Assembly (NCBI GenBank): GCA_964428885.1
Contig: CAYRZP010000070.1
Location: 1-11,272 of the forward strand
DNA length: 11,272 nt
Direction: 5' to 3'
DNA from: JAQVQN01 sp964428885
GTDB lineage: Bacteria > Verrucomicrobiota > Kiritimatiellia > RFP12 > UBA1067
How positions within the stretch are numbered: position 1 is the stretch's first letter; every line of letters begins with the position of its first letter. The translations under genes were made by a program, and so were the position numbers. Under the pieces are notes generated by a model. That model was not told the origin of the DNA, did no database searches, and saw nothing but the letters and a program-made list of their open reading frames with translations. Below, piece by piece: positions 1-7,865 of the stretch.

Positions 1-26
1 CTGGCGAATGTTTTTCCCGAAAGCTG

Positions 27-55
27 TTGACCGTGTGCGACGCTTTCATTATTTT
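27..55 (+). promoter_or_regulatory. Candidate sigma70-type promoter of the phosphoesterase-PHP gene
   Basis: TTGACC at 27-32 and TATTTT at 50-55 are separated by 17 bases, matching the -35 consensus at 5 of 6 positions and the -10 at 4 of 6. The predicted start of transcription is near 62, giving a leader of about 55 bases before the ATG at 117. This is a motif match only, and the region upstream of base 1 is not visible. Confidence 0.4.
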
Positions 56-116
56 ATCCCGCCATCTGTAATTTCAGCATTTTTTTGCATGACGAAGTTG
101 AAAGTTTTAGCAGGAT

Positions 117-1600
117 ATGAATGACAGGAAACTGACTATTTTAGCTGTTTCGGACTTGCATTACACGGGTCTGGCGCGTCAGACCGCGCAACCATCACAA
201 ATGCACGGTGAACACGCCAGGATTATGCTGAAAAAAGTATTCCAGCGTCTTAAGCATATTGGCGTGACCCCCGATTTGACACTGGTCTTGGGTGATCTGC
301 TGGAAAACGGTCATGACCGGAGCGCGCAACTGGATTTAATCTCGGTTTACAGCGAGTTGCTGCGCGGTGAAACACCTTTTTTGGTTGTGCCTGGCAACCA
401 TGACGGCAACCAGCAAAAGTTCGGCGACATTTTCAACCATGCTAGTGATTTTCACGTTGTTGGCGGTTACGGATTCATTCTGTTCGCCGACACCTACAAG
501 GACACGCATGATTGCGCTCGCTCGGAAACCGACCTTTTGCGCACACGCACGATAGCCAAGGATAACCCCGGTCTCCCGCTGATCGCTGTGCAACATCCCC
601 CGGTATATCCGCCCATAGACTCACACTACCCTTACCGGCCCGCCAATTCTGCGGAAATCATCGACTCTTTTAAAAAAGCCGGGGTAATATTGTCGCTGAG
701 CGGCCATTATCACAAAGGCCAGAAACCGCGTACACACGAAGGCATCCTCTATCATACCGTTCCCGCTTTATGCGAAGCGCCTTTTCGCTTCAGCCTGATC
801 CGGCTAGAAGGAACCAGCATCGAAGTTGAAGAGCTGCAGCTCGCGATGCAGTTGCCGAACATAATTGATGTCCACTCGCATTCTGAATTCGCCTATTGCG
901 GGACAACTGTGGATGCGGCGGCGGGCATAGCGCTGTCACAGGCGCTCGGTGTCTCGACCTTATGCATAACGGAACATGCGTTCCAGCTATATTTTGAAAA
1001 ACGTTGCGCAATGGGGTTTCAATGGCAGAGCGACCCTTCCATCGTTGAAGATGCATGGGCGGCGCCAGAGCGCGGAAGGATGCTACAATTTCGGAAATTC
1101 GCTGAAAAAATACGTTCAACTTATGTGAAAGTGGGATTGGAGGTAGACCTTTACGACGACGGAAAATTGCTTGTGGCACCGGAAGATATGGATGCCGGAT
1201 GGGATATCATGATCGGATCAATACATTACGTGCAAGGTTTTGTTCCGGGCGAATCCAGTCAGCAGGATGCAGAAACCCTTTTCATGCGCGATGTCGAGCG
1301 GCTGGTCACTCACGATATCGACGTTTTGGCCCATCCTTTCCGTTTTTTCGCGCGTAACCGTCTGCCTTGCCCGACGCATCTTTACCCGGTTGTCGCCGGT
1401 CTGCTGGCCGACTGCGGAATCGCAGCCGAGGTAAATTACCACATCAACCAGCCGGACGCTGAGTTCATCAGGGCTTGTTATGAAAAAGGCGTCCGCATCG
1501 CTTTAGCCTCTGACGCGCATGACCTTGTTGAGTCGGGAGAGTTCTGGCCACATGTAAACCTGCTGAAACAAGCGGGCATAATTCCTAAAATGTATCCGGG
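117..1600 (+). CDS. Two-domain phosphoesterase: calcineurin-like metallophosphoesterase fused to PHP domain (3' end lost in gap)
   Basis: The visible 494 residues hold two complete-looking metal-dependent phosphatase domains. Residues 5-240 form a calcineurin-like metallophosphoesterase with all its metal motifs: D13 and H15 (VSDLH), G59-D60 (GDLLE), GNHD at 93-96, H160 (QHPP) and GHYH at 196-199. Residues 250 onward form a PHP domain like the histidinol-phosphatase (HisJ/HisK) group: H253 and H255 (DVHSHS), E286-H287 (TEH), E342 (GLEVDLYD), H370 (GSIH), H406 (AHP) and D466/H468 (SDAH). There is no signal peptide, so the protein is probably cytoplasmic. The ATG at 117 is the only reasonable start, because an in-frame TAG lies at 108-110. 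An AGGA at 112-115 sits only one base from the ATG, unusually close for a ribosome site. The frame is open into the Ns at 1601, and the PHP domain probably lacks only its last few dozen residues. Substrate is unknown. A role in histidine synthesis is possible for the PHP half, but nothing around it supports that. Confidence 0.88.
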
Positions 1601-1700
1601 NNNNNNNNNNNNNNNNNNNNNNNNNNNNNNNNNNNNNNNNNNNNNNNNNNNNNNNNNNNNNNNNNNNNNNNNNNNNNNNNNNNNNNNNNNNNNNNNNNNN
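1601..1700. other. Assembly gap (100 Ns)
   Basis: Exactly 100 undetermined bases, the conventional placeholder for a scaffold join of unknown length. It removes the 3' end of the phosphoesterase gene and whatever lies after ptsI, including any terminator. The open frame that seems to continue from 1600 to a stop at 1766 is an artefact: beyond the gap it is antisense to ptsI. Confidence 0.98.
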
Positions 1701-1705
1701 CCAAA

Positions 1706-3508
1706 CTACTGGATATACACCAGATCAGGTATGAACTTCAGGACAAAGTTCCGGCAATGCGCATAAACTTTTTCAGCCGATAACCCTGTCATGCGCCGCA
1801 CTTCATCGGCCAAGAGTTGGGCATCGTCAAGTGCGACCTGACGCACAACCTTTCTGACAAGCGGTATCATGTTGGGAGACATGCTCAGTTCGTCAATCCC
1901 CATGCCGACCAGCAACACGGCCATAAAAGGGTCGGCTGCGGTCTCGCCGCAAACCGCCACCTTCAACCCGCTCTTGCGAGCGGCCTTTATGGTGGCGTCA
2001 ATCAGATACAAGACCCCGGGGTGTGTCGGCTGATACAGCCTGGCCACGGTTTCATTGACCCTGTCGACGGCTAAAGTGTACTGGATAAGGTCATTGGTCC
2101 CGATTGAAAAAAAGTCAGCCTCTTTCGCTAAAGTTTCGGCAATCAAAGCGGCCGCCGGAATTTCAATCATCACACCGCGCCGCAAATTCGCGTCGAAGGG
2201 AATGTTTTCTTGCCTTAATTCGGTCATGCATGCCATCAGTTCGATGTTCGCCGCCCGCAGTTCCTCGATGGTGGCGATCATGGGATACATTAACTGCGTA
2301 TTTCCGTGCGCGCTAGCGCGCAGGATTGACCGCAACTGACGTCGAAAAACCTCGCGGTTACGCAACAGATAACGGATCGAGCGGTTACCGAGAAAGGGGT
2401 TTGCTTCCTTATGTGATGCGGCGTCAGAGATGATTTTATCGCCGCCGAGATCAAGCACACGAATTGTAACCGCAAGTCCTTCGGGCATGGCTCTGACTAC
2501 GGCAGTATACGCTTTTGTCTGTTCTTCCTCGGTAGGCTCGCGTTCATACGCCATCCATAAATATTCACTGCGGTACAAACCCACACCCTCGGCCCCTACC
2601 GCAAAAAGATCAGTCATAGGGGTGCTATTGTCGATGTTGGCAAGGAATGGAACCAGATGGCCGTCGCGGGTCATGCCTTTCGACAACTTGTCCTGTTCCA
2701 GATTCGCCGCGATAGATTTTGAGCGTTCCAACATCTTGTCGAACGCGGCGAACTCTTCGCTGCCCGGATTAACCACCACCTTGCCGCGGGTGCCGTCTAG
2801 CAGCAACAGATCACCGGTTTTGACAGTCTCTGAAATTGAACCAAGCCCCGCAACTGCCGGAATGCCCAGGGCGCGCGCCAAGAGCGATGCGTGTGACACG
2901 GCACTGCCCCTGTCTGTAGCAAACCCTAAGATCAAGTTTCTGGGCAGGGTGATCGTCTCTGAAGGCGACAACTCGTCCGCGACTATTATGGAGGGGCGGT
3001 CGAGACGGGATAACGCCACTTCACCGCGTCCTGAAAGATTGTTGATGATTCTTTTTGCGATGTCGCTGATATCTTTGGCTCTTTCTTTCAGATACACATC
3101 ATCCATCGCCTCGAAAATGGAAAAATAACGTTCGGCGACCGCATTCACCGCCGCTTCAGCGTTGCACAGGCCATTAGTGATCTTTTCGGTGCAAGCCCCA
3201 ATGAACGAAGGATCATCCAGCATCATTAAATGGCCGTCAAAAATCTTTGCGTCGTCGCCGCTGATGCGTTTCTTAAGTTCGTTGGCCAACGAATGTATCT
3301 GGGTCTTCGTCAATGCGAAAGCGTCAGTCAGGCGCGCGCCTTCACGCGCCACCTGTTGCGGGTCAATACGGTATTCAGGAATTTGTTCGGCGCCAGTGGA
3401 TCTGAAAAGAAAAACTGGCCCGGACACAAAACCGCGCGAGACCGGCAACCCGTTCAGCATGCGCATGTCGCACACACAGTTTGCCGCATTATCTGACTCA
3501 CTGCTCAT
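1706..3508 (-). CDS. ptsI: PTS enzyme I (phosphoenolpyruvate-protein phosphotransferase)
   Basis: Enzyme I takes phosphate from phosphoenolpyruvate and passes it to the active histidine of HPr in the cytoplasm. The 600-residue product has the family layout: an N-terminal HPr-binding region, the phosphohistidine swivel motif GSAVSHASLLARALGIPA (active H206), and a C-terminal PEP-binding barrel. The barrel shows GVGLYRSEYLW (around 308-318), FFSIGTNDLIQYTLAVDR (around 467-484) and the CGE motif with catalytic Cys520, here CGETAADP where most enzymes read CGEMAGDP. The ATG at 3508 overlaps the end of ptsH by 11 bases, which suits translational coupling but has no clear ribosome site. A second ATG at 3460 (MLNGLPVSRG) matches the usual family N-terminus and would give 584 residues. 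It is the last gene of the operon, and its TAG lies 5 bases from the gap. No EII component is in the window, so the relay may be regulatory or may serve EII genes elsewhere. Confidence 0.96.
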   Translation of the reverse strand: MSSESDNAANCVCDMRMLNGLPVSRGFVSGPVFLFRSTGAEQIPEYRIDPQQVAREGARLTDAFALTKTQIHSLANELKKRISGDDAKIFDGHLMMLDDPSFIGACTEKITNGLCNAEAAVNAVAERYFSIFEAMDDVYLKERAKDISDIAKRIINNLSGRGEVALSRLDRPSIIVADELSPSETITLPRNLILGFATDRGSAVSHASLLARALGIPAVAGLGSISETVKTGDLLLLDGTRGKVVVNPGSEEFAAFDKMLERSKSIAANLEQDKLSKGMTRDGHLVPFLANIDNSTPMTDLFAVGAEGVGLYRSEYLWMAYEREPTEEEQTKAYTAVVRAMPEGLAVTIRVLDLGGDKIISDAASHKEANPFLGNRSIRYLLRNREVFRRQLRSILRASAHGNTQLMYPMIATIEELRAANIELMACMTELRQENIPFDANLRRGVMIEIPAAALIAETLAKEADFFSIGTNDLIQYTLAVDRVNETVARLYQPTHPGVLYLIDATIKAARKSGLKVAVCGETAADPFMAVLLVGMGIDELSMSPNMIPLVRKVVRQVALDDAQLLADEVRRMTGLSAEKVYAHCRNFVLKFIPDLVYIQ

Positions 3509-3794
3509 CAGGTATATCGAATTTACGCGATACCAAAGCATCAAGCTCGTCCAGCACTTCGCGAGACTGCGGCCCAGATGCCGTCACCCGCAGCCGCGAT
3601 CCGCACACGGCCTCCAGCGTCATCAATGCCATAATGCTCTTCCCCGACACGACATTCCCATCTTTCTCAACATCTACGACAGCATTGTATCGGGAAGCCA
3701 CTTTTGCAAAAAGTCCGGCCGGGCGGACATGCATCCCGTATTTGTTCAACAAAACAAAAACGCGCGTTTCTATGTTTGGTTTTGACTGTCCCAC
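3498..3794 (-). CDS. ptsH: HPr phosphocarrier protein
   Basis: HPr relays phosphate from enzyme I to sugar-specific EII proteins. In species with HprK it is also phosphorylated on a serine as a regulatory signal. Both sites are present: active His22 in KYGMHVRPAG (family His15) and regulatory Ser53 in SGKSIMALMTLEA (family Ser46). At 98 residues it is about ten longer than usual, with a few extra residues at each end (the C-terminus is KFDIPDEQ). The start is GTG at 3794, chosen because GGGAG at 3801-3805 lies 6 bases upstream and no ATG is available in frame near it. It begins 12 bases after the hprK stop and runs 11 bases into ptsI. Its closest functional partners, HprK and enzyme I, flank it directly. 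The intact serine argues against a nitrogen-type NPr role alone. Confidence 0.95.
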   Translation of the reverse strand: MGQSKPNIETRVFVLLNKYGMHVRPAGLFAKVASRYNAVVDVEKDGNVVSGKSIMALMTLEAVCGSRLRVTASGPQSREVLDELDALVSRKFDIPDEQ

Positions 3795-3800
3795 GATCTT

Positions 3801-3805
3801 CTCCC
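3801..3805 (-). promoter_or_regulatory. Ribosome binding site of ptsH
   Basis: GGGAG on the minus strand, 6 bases before the GTG at 3794. It identifies GTG as the ptsH start, since the two nearby ATGs at 3805-3810 are out of frame. Confidence 0.7.
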
Positions 3806-3806
3806 A

Positions 3807-4769
3807 TCATTCGGCATGATGCTGCTTGATCCGCGAATCTAATTCACGAACCGCCACGAACCCGGAAAGGCGAAGCTTATGTTCCTGAGCCGCCGTTTCC
3901 ACCAGATTCACCAAATCCCTTCCTGGCGCCACGGGTATAACCAACTGCGGCACCGAAACACCCAGAAACTCACGCCGCAGATCATCCATGCCGGTCCGGT
4001 CCAGTTCGGCATCGGCTTCTCCCTGCCGCTTCAGCGTGACGACCATGTCTACCTGCTTTTCACCGCGCACCGCGGCGACGCCGAAGACTGAAGGCACATG
4101 AATGATTCCGATGCCGCGGATCTCCATGTAATACCTGGTCACAGACATGGCCGACCCCATCAGGTTATCATTACTGTCACGCCGCAACAACGTCAAATCG
4201 TCCGCCACCAGCGCGTGTCCGCGTTTGATCAGGCCTAACGCGGTCTCGCTCTTGCCCATGCCCGGCGCGCCTTCAATGAAAACGCCCACACCCGCCACCT
4301 CCATCATGGTGCCGTATGCTTTGCACCGGGGCGCGTGCAGATCCTCAAGCAAGAAAGTCGCCGTCTGTATGAAATGCCGGGTCACCATGCCCGTGCGTAG
4401 AACGCTGATATTATTACATTCCGCGGCGACCAGGACTTCCGGAAAGACGCGTTTGCTGCGTGATAACACCATACATGGGATCTTGAGCCCGAACAGTTCG
4501 TTGATGCGCTGCACGCGCTGTTCTTCCGGCAAAGACGATAGGTAAGCGTGTTCCGCCATGCCCACAACCTGAATGCGTTTTTTCGCGAAATGGCCATAAA
4601 AGCCAGAGAGTGCCAGGCCGGGACGGTGAACCGTAGGCTCGCCGATCACGCGCCGGAGCCCGGATGCTCCAGCAACCAGTTCCAGCCCCAAACGGTCACG
4701 CCCGGCCTCAAGAAAGGCGCCGACGGTGACCGGCGCTCTTTGCATATGCTTGTTTCGCTTCGCTTCCAT
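3807..4769 (-). CDS. hprK: HPr kinase/phosphorylase
   Basis: HprK phosphorylates and dephosphorylates the regulatory serine of HPr according to metabolic state. The 320-residue length fits the family. The N-terminal domain (about 9-145) is followed by the catalytic P-loop at 167-174 (GAPGMGKS), then ETALGLIKRGHALVADD with D190-D191, and the family signature MEIRGIGIIHVPSVFG (215-230) with AVRGEKQVDMVV after it. Two departures stand out. The residue before GTMMEV is Tyr152, where characterised HprK proteins have a conserved His (His140 in Bacillus subtilis). The P-loop reads GAPG where most read G-x-SG. The ATG at 4769 overlaps the hpf stop codon by one base (TAATG) and has AAGG 4 bases upstream, so translation is probably coupled. 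A further in-frame ATG lies at 4745. The next gene encodes its substrate HPr. Confidence 0.94.
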   Translation of the reverse strand: MEAKRNKHMQRAPVTVGAFLEAGRDRLGLELVAGASGLRRVIGEPTVHRPGLALSGFYGHFAKKRIQVVGMAEHAYLSSLPEEQRVQRINELFGLKIPCMVLSRSKRVFPEVLVAAECNNISVLRTGMVTRHFIQTATFLLEDLHAPRCKAYGTMMEVAGVGVFIEGAPGMGKSETALGLIKRGHALVADDLTLLRRDSNDNLMGSAMSVTRYYMEIRGIGIIHVPSVFGVAAVRGEKQVDMVVTLKRQGEADAELDRTGMDDLRREFLGVSVPQLVIPVAPGRDLVNLVETAAQEHKLRLSGFVAVRELDSRIKQHHAE

Positions 4770-5089
4770 TATGCCTTCACAGGGTTCTTTTTACGCGTAT
4801 GCACGGTCACACGCTTACTGATTGTCTTCCGCAACTGTTTCTCAGCGCGCGCGGCGGCAATGTCAATTACCGCACGGGCACTGTCGGCATGTTCCTTAGC
4901 CCCTACCGCTGTCATGCCTTTCTGCTGGACAATGAACTCCGCCTCATAAAGATGCCGTTGCACGTCAATGATGACATGCACGCTCTCAACCCGTGGAAAC
5001 TGGCTTATTAGCCTGCCTGCCCGTTCCTCGGCGTATTCCTTGAGGCCGGGCGCAGAATTAATGTGACGAATTGTGACTTCGATTGACAT
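4769..5089 (-). CDS. hpf: Ribosome hibernation promoting factor (short form)
   Basis: Hpf-family proteins bind the small ribosomal subunit and help inactivate ribosomes in stationary or starved cells. The 106 residues match the sigma-54 modulation/S30EA family: an N-terminal MSIEVTIRHINSAPGLKEYAEE, a central VHVIIDVQRHLYEAEFIV strand pair, and a basic C-terminal helix and tail (RAEKQLRKTISKRVTVHTRKKN). It lacks the extra C-terminal dimerisation domain of long-form Hpf, so it is the short type. Start ATG 5089 has GGAAGGG about 6 bases upstream. It follows lptB by 40 bases and its stop overlaps the hprK start. The same lptB-(rpoN)-hpf-PTS neighbourhood occurs in proteobacteria, but rpoN is missing here. 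Confidence 0.93.
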   Translation of the reverse strand: MSIEVTIRHINSAPGLKEYAEERAGRLISQFPRVESVHVIIDVQRHLYEAEFIVQQKGMTAVGAKEHADSARAVIDIAAARAEKQLRKTISKRVTVHTRKKNPVKA

Positions 5090-5129
5090 AAGCTTTCCCT
5101 TCCTTTGTCAGTGCGTTGCTGTTGCTTAA

Positions 5130-5888
5130 CTACATCCTAAAATTGTGTCCCAGATAAAGACGTCTGGCGGTATCGTCGTTAACCAGAAAATCACTAGTGC
5201 CCTCGCACAAAATCTGCCCGTCATAAACCAGATAAGCACGGTCAACAATTGATAAGGTTTCACGGACATTGTGGTCAGTCACGATAATGCCCAATCCGCG
5301 GTCGCGCAACCCTTTAACGATCTCTTGAATATCATGCACCGCCAACGGGTCAACGCCGCTGAAGGGCTCATCCAGCATCAGTATCGCAGGCTTGCGCACC
5401 AAAGCGCGCGCGATTTCCAGCTTTCGGCGTTCGCCGCCACTAAGAGTATAGGCGCGCTGACGGGCCACCTTGACCAGGTTCAAGCTTGTGAGCAGTTCCT
5501 CGGCCCTCTCCAAACGGGCGGACTTGGGCATGTCCATGGTTTCAAGGATCGCCAGCACGTTCTCTTCAACCGTCAATTTACGGAAAACTGAAGCCTCCTG
5601 CGCCAAATATCCCAACCCCAGACGCGCCCGGCGGTAAACCGGCATCCTGGTTATGTCCTCGCCACGGAAAGCGACACAGCCAGAGTTAGGCCTGACCAGA
5701 CCGACTATCATGTAAAAAGTGGTCGTCTTGCCAGCGCCATTAGGTCCCAGCAGGCCGACTATCTCGCCGCAACTGGTGTGCAGGGAAACGCCGTCGACGA
5801 CAGTCCGGCTGCCGTACTGTTTGACAAGCCCTTCAGCCCTTATGTCCGGCCCGTCAGGAAAAATGTCGTCCGCTTTATCTGACATCAT
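5130..5888 (-). CDS. lptB: LPS export ABC transporter ATPase LptB
   Basis: LptB is the cytoplasmic ATPase that drives extraction of LPS from the inner membrane, working with LptF, LptG and LptC. The 252 residues contain Walker A GPNGAGKT (48-55) in the very LptB-like stretch GLLGPNGAGKTTTFYMIVGL, Q-loop Gln97 (GYLAQE), ABC signature LSGGE (149-153, followed by RRKLEIARAL), Walker B ILMLDE (169-174) and switch His206 (TDHNVRET). The N-terminus carries about 12 extra residues before the core. Two adjacent ATGs (5888 and 5885) can start it, and no strong ribosome site separates them. It begins 50 bases after lptA. lptF and lptG are not in the window, as is usual because they often lie elsewhere. 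Confidence 0.96.
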   Translation of the reverse strand: MMSDKADDIFPDGPDIRAEGLVKQYGSRTVVDGVSLHTSCGEIVGLLGPNGAGKTTTFYMIVGLVRPNSGCVAFRGEDITRMPVYRRARLGLGYLAQEASVFRKLTVEENVLAILETMDMPKSARLERAEELLTSLNLVKVARQRAYTLSGGERRKLEIARALVRKPAILMLDEPFSGVDPLAVHDIQEIVKGLRDRGLGIIVTDHNVRETLSIVDRAYLVYDGQILCEGTSDFLVNDDTARRLYLGHNFRM

Positions 5889-5938
5889 AAATCAAATCCA
5901 CAAATCATTGAAACCGCACAACCGTGAGCCCCATTGCG

Positions 5939-6478
5939 TTAGGGCATAAATGATTTTTCAGCTTTTTTGAACGTGCCGGGCGGAAGAACCACACGTCCCG
6001 GCGACACTTCCATGCGTTCGTCATCAAGCCAGAAAACAATACGGTCGCCGGCAACCTCCCCCCCCTGCTCGCCTTGCCGCATCAGACGCGCGTTACCGGT
6101 CATCACGATTTGCCCGTCCTTTTTGGTGTAAACGGCCTTGTCGCAACTTGCGGCCCGGTTTTCGTTGGTGATCACGACACTGCCTACCGCCATGATCTGC
6201 TGAACGTCATTGGTACCTTCCAGAAAGACCAACAGCCGGTCAGAACGCATTATGAACTGCGCGTCATCCACCAGCACTTTTTTATCAAACAGAATTATGC
6301 CTTCCTTGTTATCGAACTCGATACGCTCGGCCGTGATCACGGCCTCCCGGCCCTGCGCGCCGCCTTTTGCGGAAACCTTGCCGCCCTGCGCCGGAACAGC
6401 ACCTCCCCCGCCCTGCGACATCACATGGCTGACAATCGCCACAATTCCGACGACAAAAAGCAAAAAGCGCTTCATCAT
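5939..6478 (-). CDS. lptA: LptA-like periplasmic LPS transport protein (OstA domain)
   Basis: LptA forms the periplasmic bridge that carries LPS from the inner to the outer membrane. The 179-residue product starts with a signal peptide (MMKRFLLFVVGIVAIVSHVMS, cleavage probably near residue 21). A Gly/Ala/Lys-rich low-complexity linker follows at about 22-44, longer than in E. coli LptA. The OstA-type beta domain runs from about 46 to the end: ITAERIEFDNKEG, VLVDDAQFIMRSDRLLVFLE, IMAVGSVVITNENRAASCDKAVY, IVMTGNARLM and GDRIVFWLDDERMEV. This alternation of strand and turn is typical of LptA. GGGAGG at 6489-6494, 10 bases upstream, supports the first of two tandem ATGs. It starts one base after lptC ends and precedes lptB. 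Identity is assigned from domain pattern plus position, as sequence conservation in this family is low. Confidence 0.88.
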   Translation of the reverse strand: MMKRFLLFVVGIVAIVSHVMSQGGGGAVPAQGGKVSAKGGAQGREAVITAERIEFDNKEGIILFDKKVLVDDAQFIMRSDRLLVFLEGTNDVQQIMAVGSVVITNENRAASCDKAVYTKKDGQIVMTGNARLMRQGEQGGEVAGDRIVFWLDDERMEVSPGRVVLPPGTFKKAEKSFMP

Positions 6479-6479
6479 T

Positions 6480-7028
6480 TTATTTCAGCCTCCCAAAATT
6501 GTTGCGGATACGGCGTGTGCGTATTTCACATTCGCTCAAAATTTTAATGGATTGCCTCTCAAAAGAAAAGTACATGCCGCGACCTTTCAGGCGGTCACCA
6601 TCTTTTTCCATGCTGACAGGACCCTCGCAATAGCCGTTCTTGGTGTTGCGGTCGAAAATGCATCCCTCCGCCGTCAAAAAACCGTCCGGTTGCCCCCTGT
6701 CGTTAAAAAGCTTAACCGTCACATCCTCCGCAAAAATGAGGCCGTCCAGAAAAACCTGTGCCTTTTTAGCCGCAAGCTGTGCCTTGACCATACCGTTCGG
6801 GAAGTGATCCAGCGGCAGCAAAAGATTCTCAACCGGAGCGGTCATTGACGCCTTGACGGTCGGCCAGCGCTCCGCCAAAACACGCCACCCCTCATCGTAT
6901 TCTTGCCCGGCGCAGGCGGCCGGCATCACGGATTTGACTGCGCCCCAGGCCGCGCCAGCGCACAATGCCAGGACCGCCACCATCCGAAGCCCGCTGGCTT
7001 GCTTTTCCAAACTAGCGCACCAAGCCAT
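6480..7028 (-). CDS. lptC: LptC-like LPS export protein
   Basis: LptC is the single-span inner-membrane protein that hands LPS from LptB2FG to LptA. The 182-residue product has a short N-terminus with a hydrophobic anchor at about 14-33 (LRMVAVLALCAGAAWGAV) and a periplasmic region. Its C-terminal half shows LptC-type strands: VFLDGLIFAEDVTVKLFND, GFLTAEGCIFDRNTKNGYCEG, then GDRLKGRGMYFSFERQSIKI. The protein is diverged, and position directly before lptA and lptB carries much of the assignment. The ATG at 7028 overlaps the end of kdsA by 17 bases. A shorter start at Met16 (6983) would begin right at the membrane segment and cannot be excluded. Confidence 0.78.
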   Translation of the reverse strand: MAWCASLEKQASGLRMVAVLALCAGAAWGAVKSVMPAACAGQEYDEGWRVLAERWPTVKASMTAPVENLLLPLDHFPNGMVKAQLAAKKAQVFLDGLIFAEDVTVKLFNDRGQPDGFLTAEGCIFDRNTKNGYCEGPVSMEKDGDRLKGRGMYFSFERQSIKILSECEIRTRRIRNNFGRLK

Positions 7029-7833
7029 GTATCGCCCCCAACGTTTTCCACAAACACTTCAACTCTTTGAAAGCCACGGCGTTGGCCTTGTCCGATAAGG
7101 CCTCGGCTGGATTGACATGCGTCTCCATGAAAATCCCGTCGACCCCGGTCGCCGCGGCCGCGCGCGCCAAGGCCGGCGCCCAACGTCCGTCGCCGCCACT
7201 CATCTTGCCTGCTCCGCCGGGACGCTGCACACTGTGGGTGGCGTCAAAAACCACCGGGTACCCCAGCTCGCGCATGATCAGCAGACTGCGCATGTCTGCC
7301 ACCAGATTGCGGTAACCGAAACTGGCACCGCGTTCAGTCAATATCACACGCCGGTTGCCCGTGCGGATGATTTTGTCAACCACGTTCACCATGTCTTCCG
7401 GTGCCATGAACTGGCCCTTCTTAACGTTAACCGCTTTGCCGGTGGCAGCCACGGCCGTGACCAGATCCGTCTGACGGCACAGAAAAGCCGGTATCTGTAT
7501 GATGTCGACAACCCGGGCGGCATGCTCCGCCTGCCAAGGCTCATGCACGTCCGTAAGAACCGGAACCCCGAAACGGTCACGCACCTCCCGCAATATAGCC
7601 AGCCCCTCCTCCAGCCCGGGGCCCCGGTATGCGTCGGCGGACGTCCGGTTGGCCTTGTCGAAGGAAGCCTTGAAAACCAGCGGGACATCCAGTGCCTGCG
7701 CGAGACGGACCAGTTTGGCGGCCAACCCGATTGTACTGTCCGCAGATTCAATCACGCACGGCCCGGCTATGAAAACCAGCCGCTTGCCTCCAAAAACAAC
7801 TCCGCCAACCTTGACCTGCCTGACCTTTGCCAT
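7012..7833 (-). CDS. kdsA: 3-deoxy-8-phosphooctulonate (Kdo-8-phosphate) synthase
   Basis: KdsA condenses phosphoenolpyruvate with arabinose-5-phosphate to Kdo-8-phosphate, an early step of LPS inner-core synthesis. Family motifs run through the whole length: FIAGPCVIES, KASFDKANRTS, LTDVHE, IQIPAFLCRQTDL, VNVKKGQFMAPEDM, ILTERGASFGYRNLVADMRSL and VVFDATHSVQRPGG. The Cys in GPCVIES (residue 26) is the metal ligand of the metal-dependent class, where E. coli KdsA has Asn, so this enzyme should need a divalent metal. The ATG at 7833 gives 273 residues, the usual length, and has GGAG 6 bases upstream. A GTG at 7869 would overlap the kdsB stop (GTGA) and add 12 residues, but it has a poorer ribosome site. 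The gene follows kdsB. kpsF/kdsD and kdsC, needed for the rest of the pathway, are not here. Confidence 0.96.
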   Translation of the reverse strand: MAKVRQVKVGGVVFGGKRLVFIAGPCVIESADSTIGLAAKLVRLAQALDVPLVFKASFDKANRTSADAYRGPGLEEGLAILREVRDRFGVPVLTDVHEPWQAEHAARVVDIIQIPAFLCRQTDLVTAVAATGKAVNVKKGQFMAPEDMVNVVDKIIRTGNRRVILTERGASFGYRNLVADMRSLLIMRELGYPVVFDATHSVQRPGGAGKMSGGDGRWAPALARAAAATGVDGIFMETHVNPAEALSDKANAVAFKELKCLWKTLGAIHGLVR

Positions 7834-7839
7834 AAATTT

Positions 7840-7843
7840 CTCC
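7840..7843 (-). promoter_or_regulatory. Ribosome binding site of kdsA
   Basis: GGAG on the minus strand, 6 bases before ATG 7833. It favours this start over the GTG at 7869, which overlaps the kdsB stop. Confidence 0.6.
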
Positions 7844-7865
7844 AACCGCAAAAAGCGCGCCAGCT

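Noticed and set aside
1601..1766. Continuation of the phosphoesterase-PHP reading frame through the gap to a stop at 1766
   Set aside because: It depends on the Ns being exactly 100 bases, and past the gap it reads the antisense of the ptsI 3' end.
2430..3128. Open frame of 232 codons on the plus strand
   Set aside because: It is antisense to the ptsI swivel region and has a Ser/Arg-rich shadow composition with no motif.
5090..5129. Internal promoter or terminator between lptB and hpf
   Set aside because: The 40-base spacer has only the hpf ribosome site, with no -35/-10 pair or hairpin with T-run.
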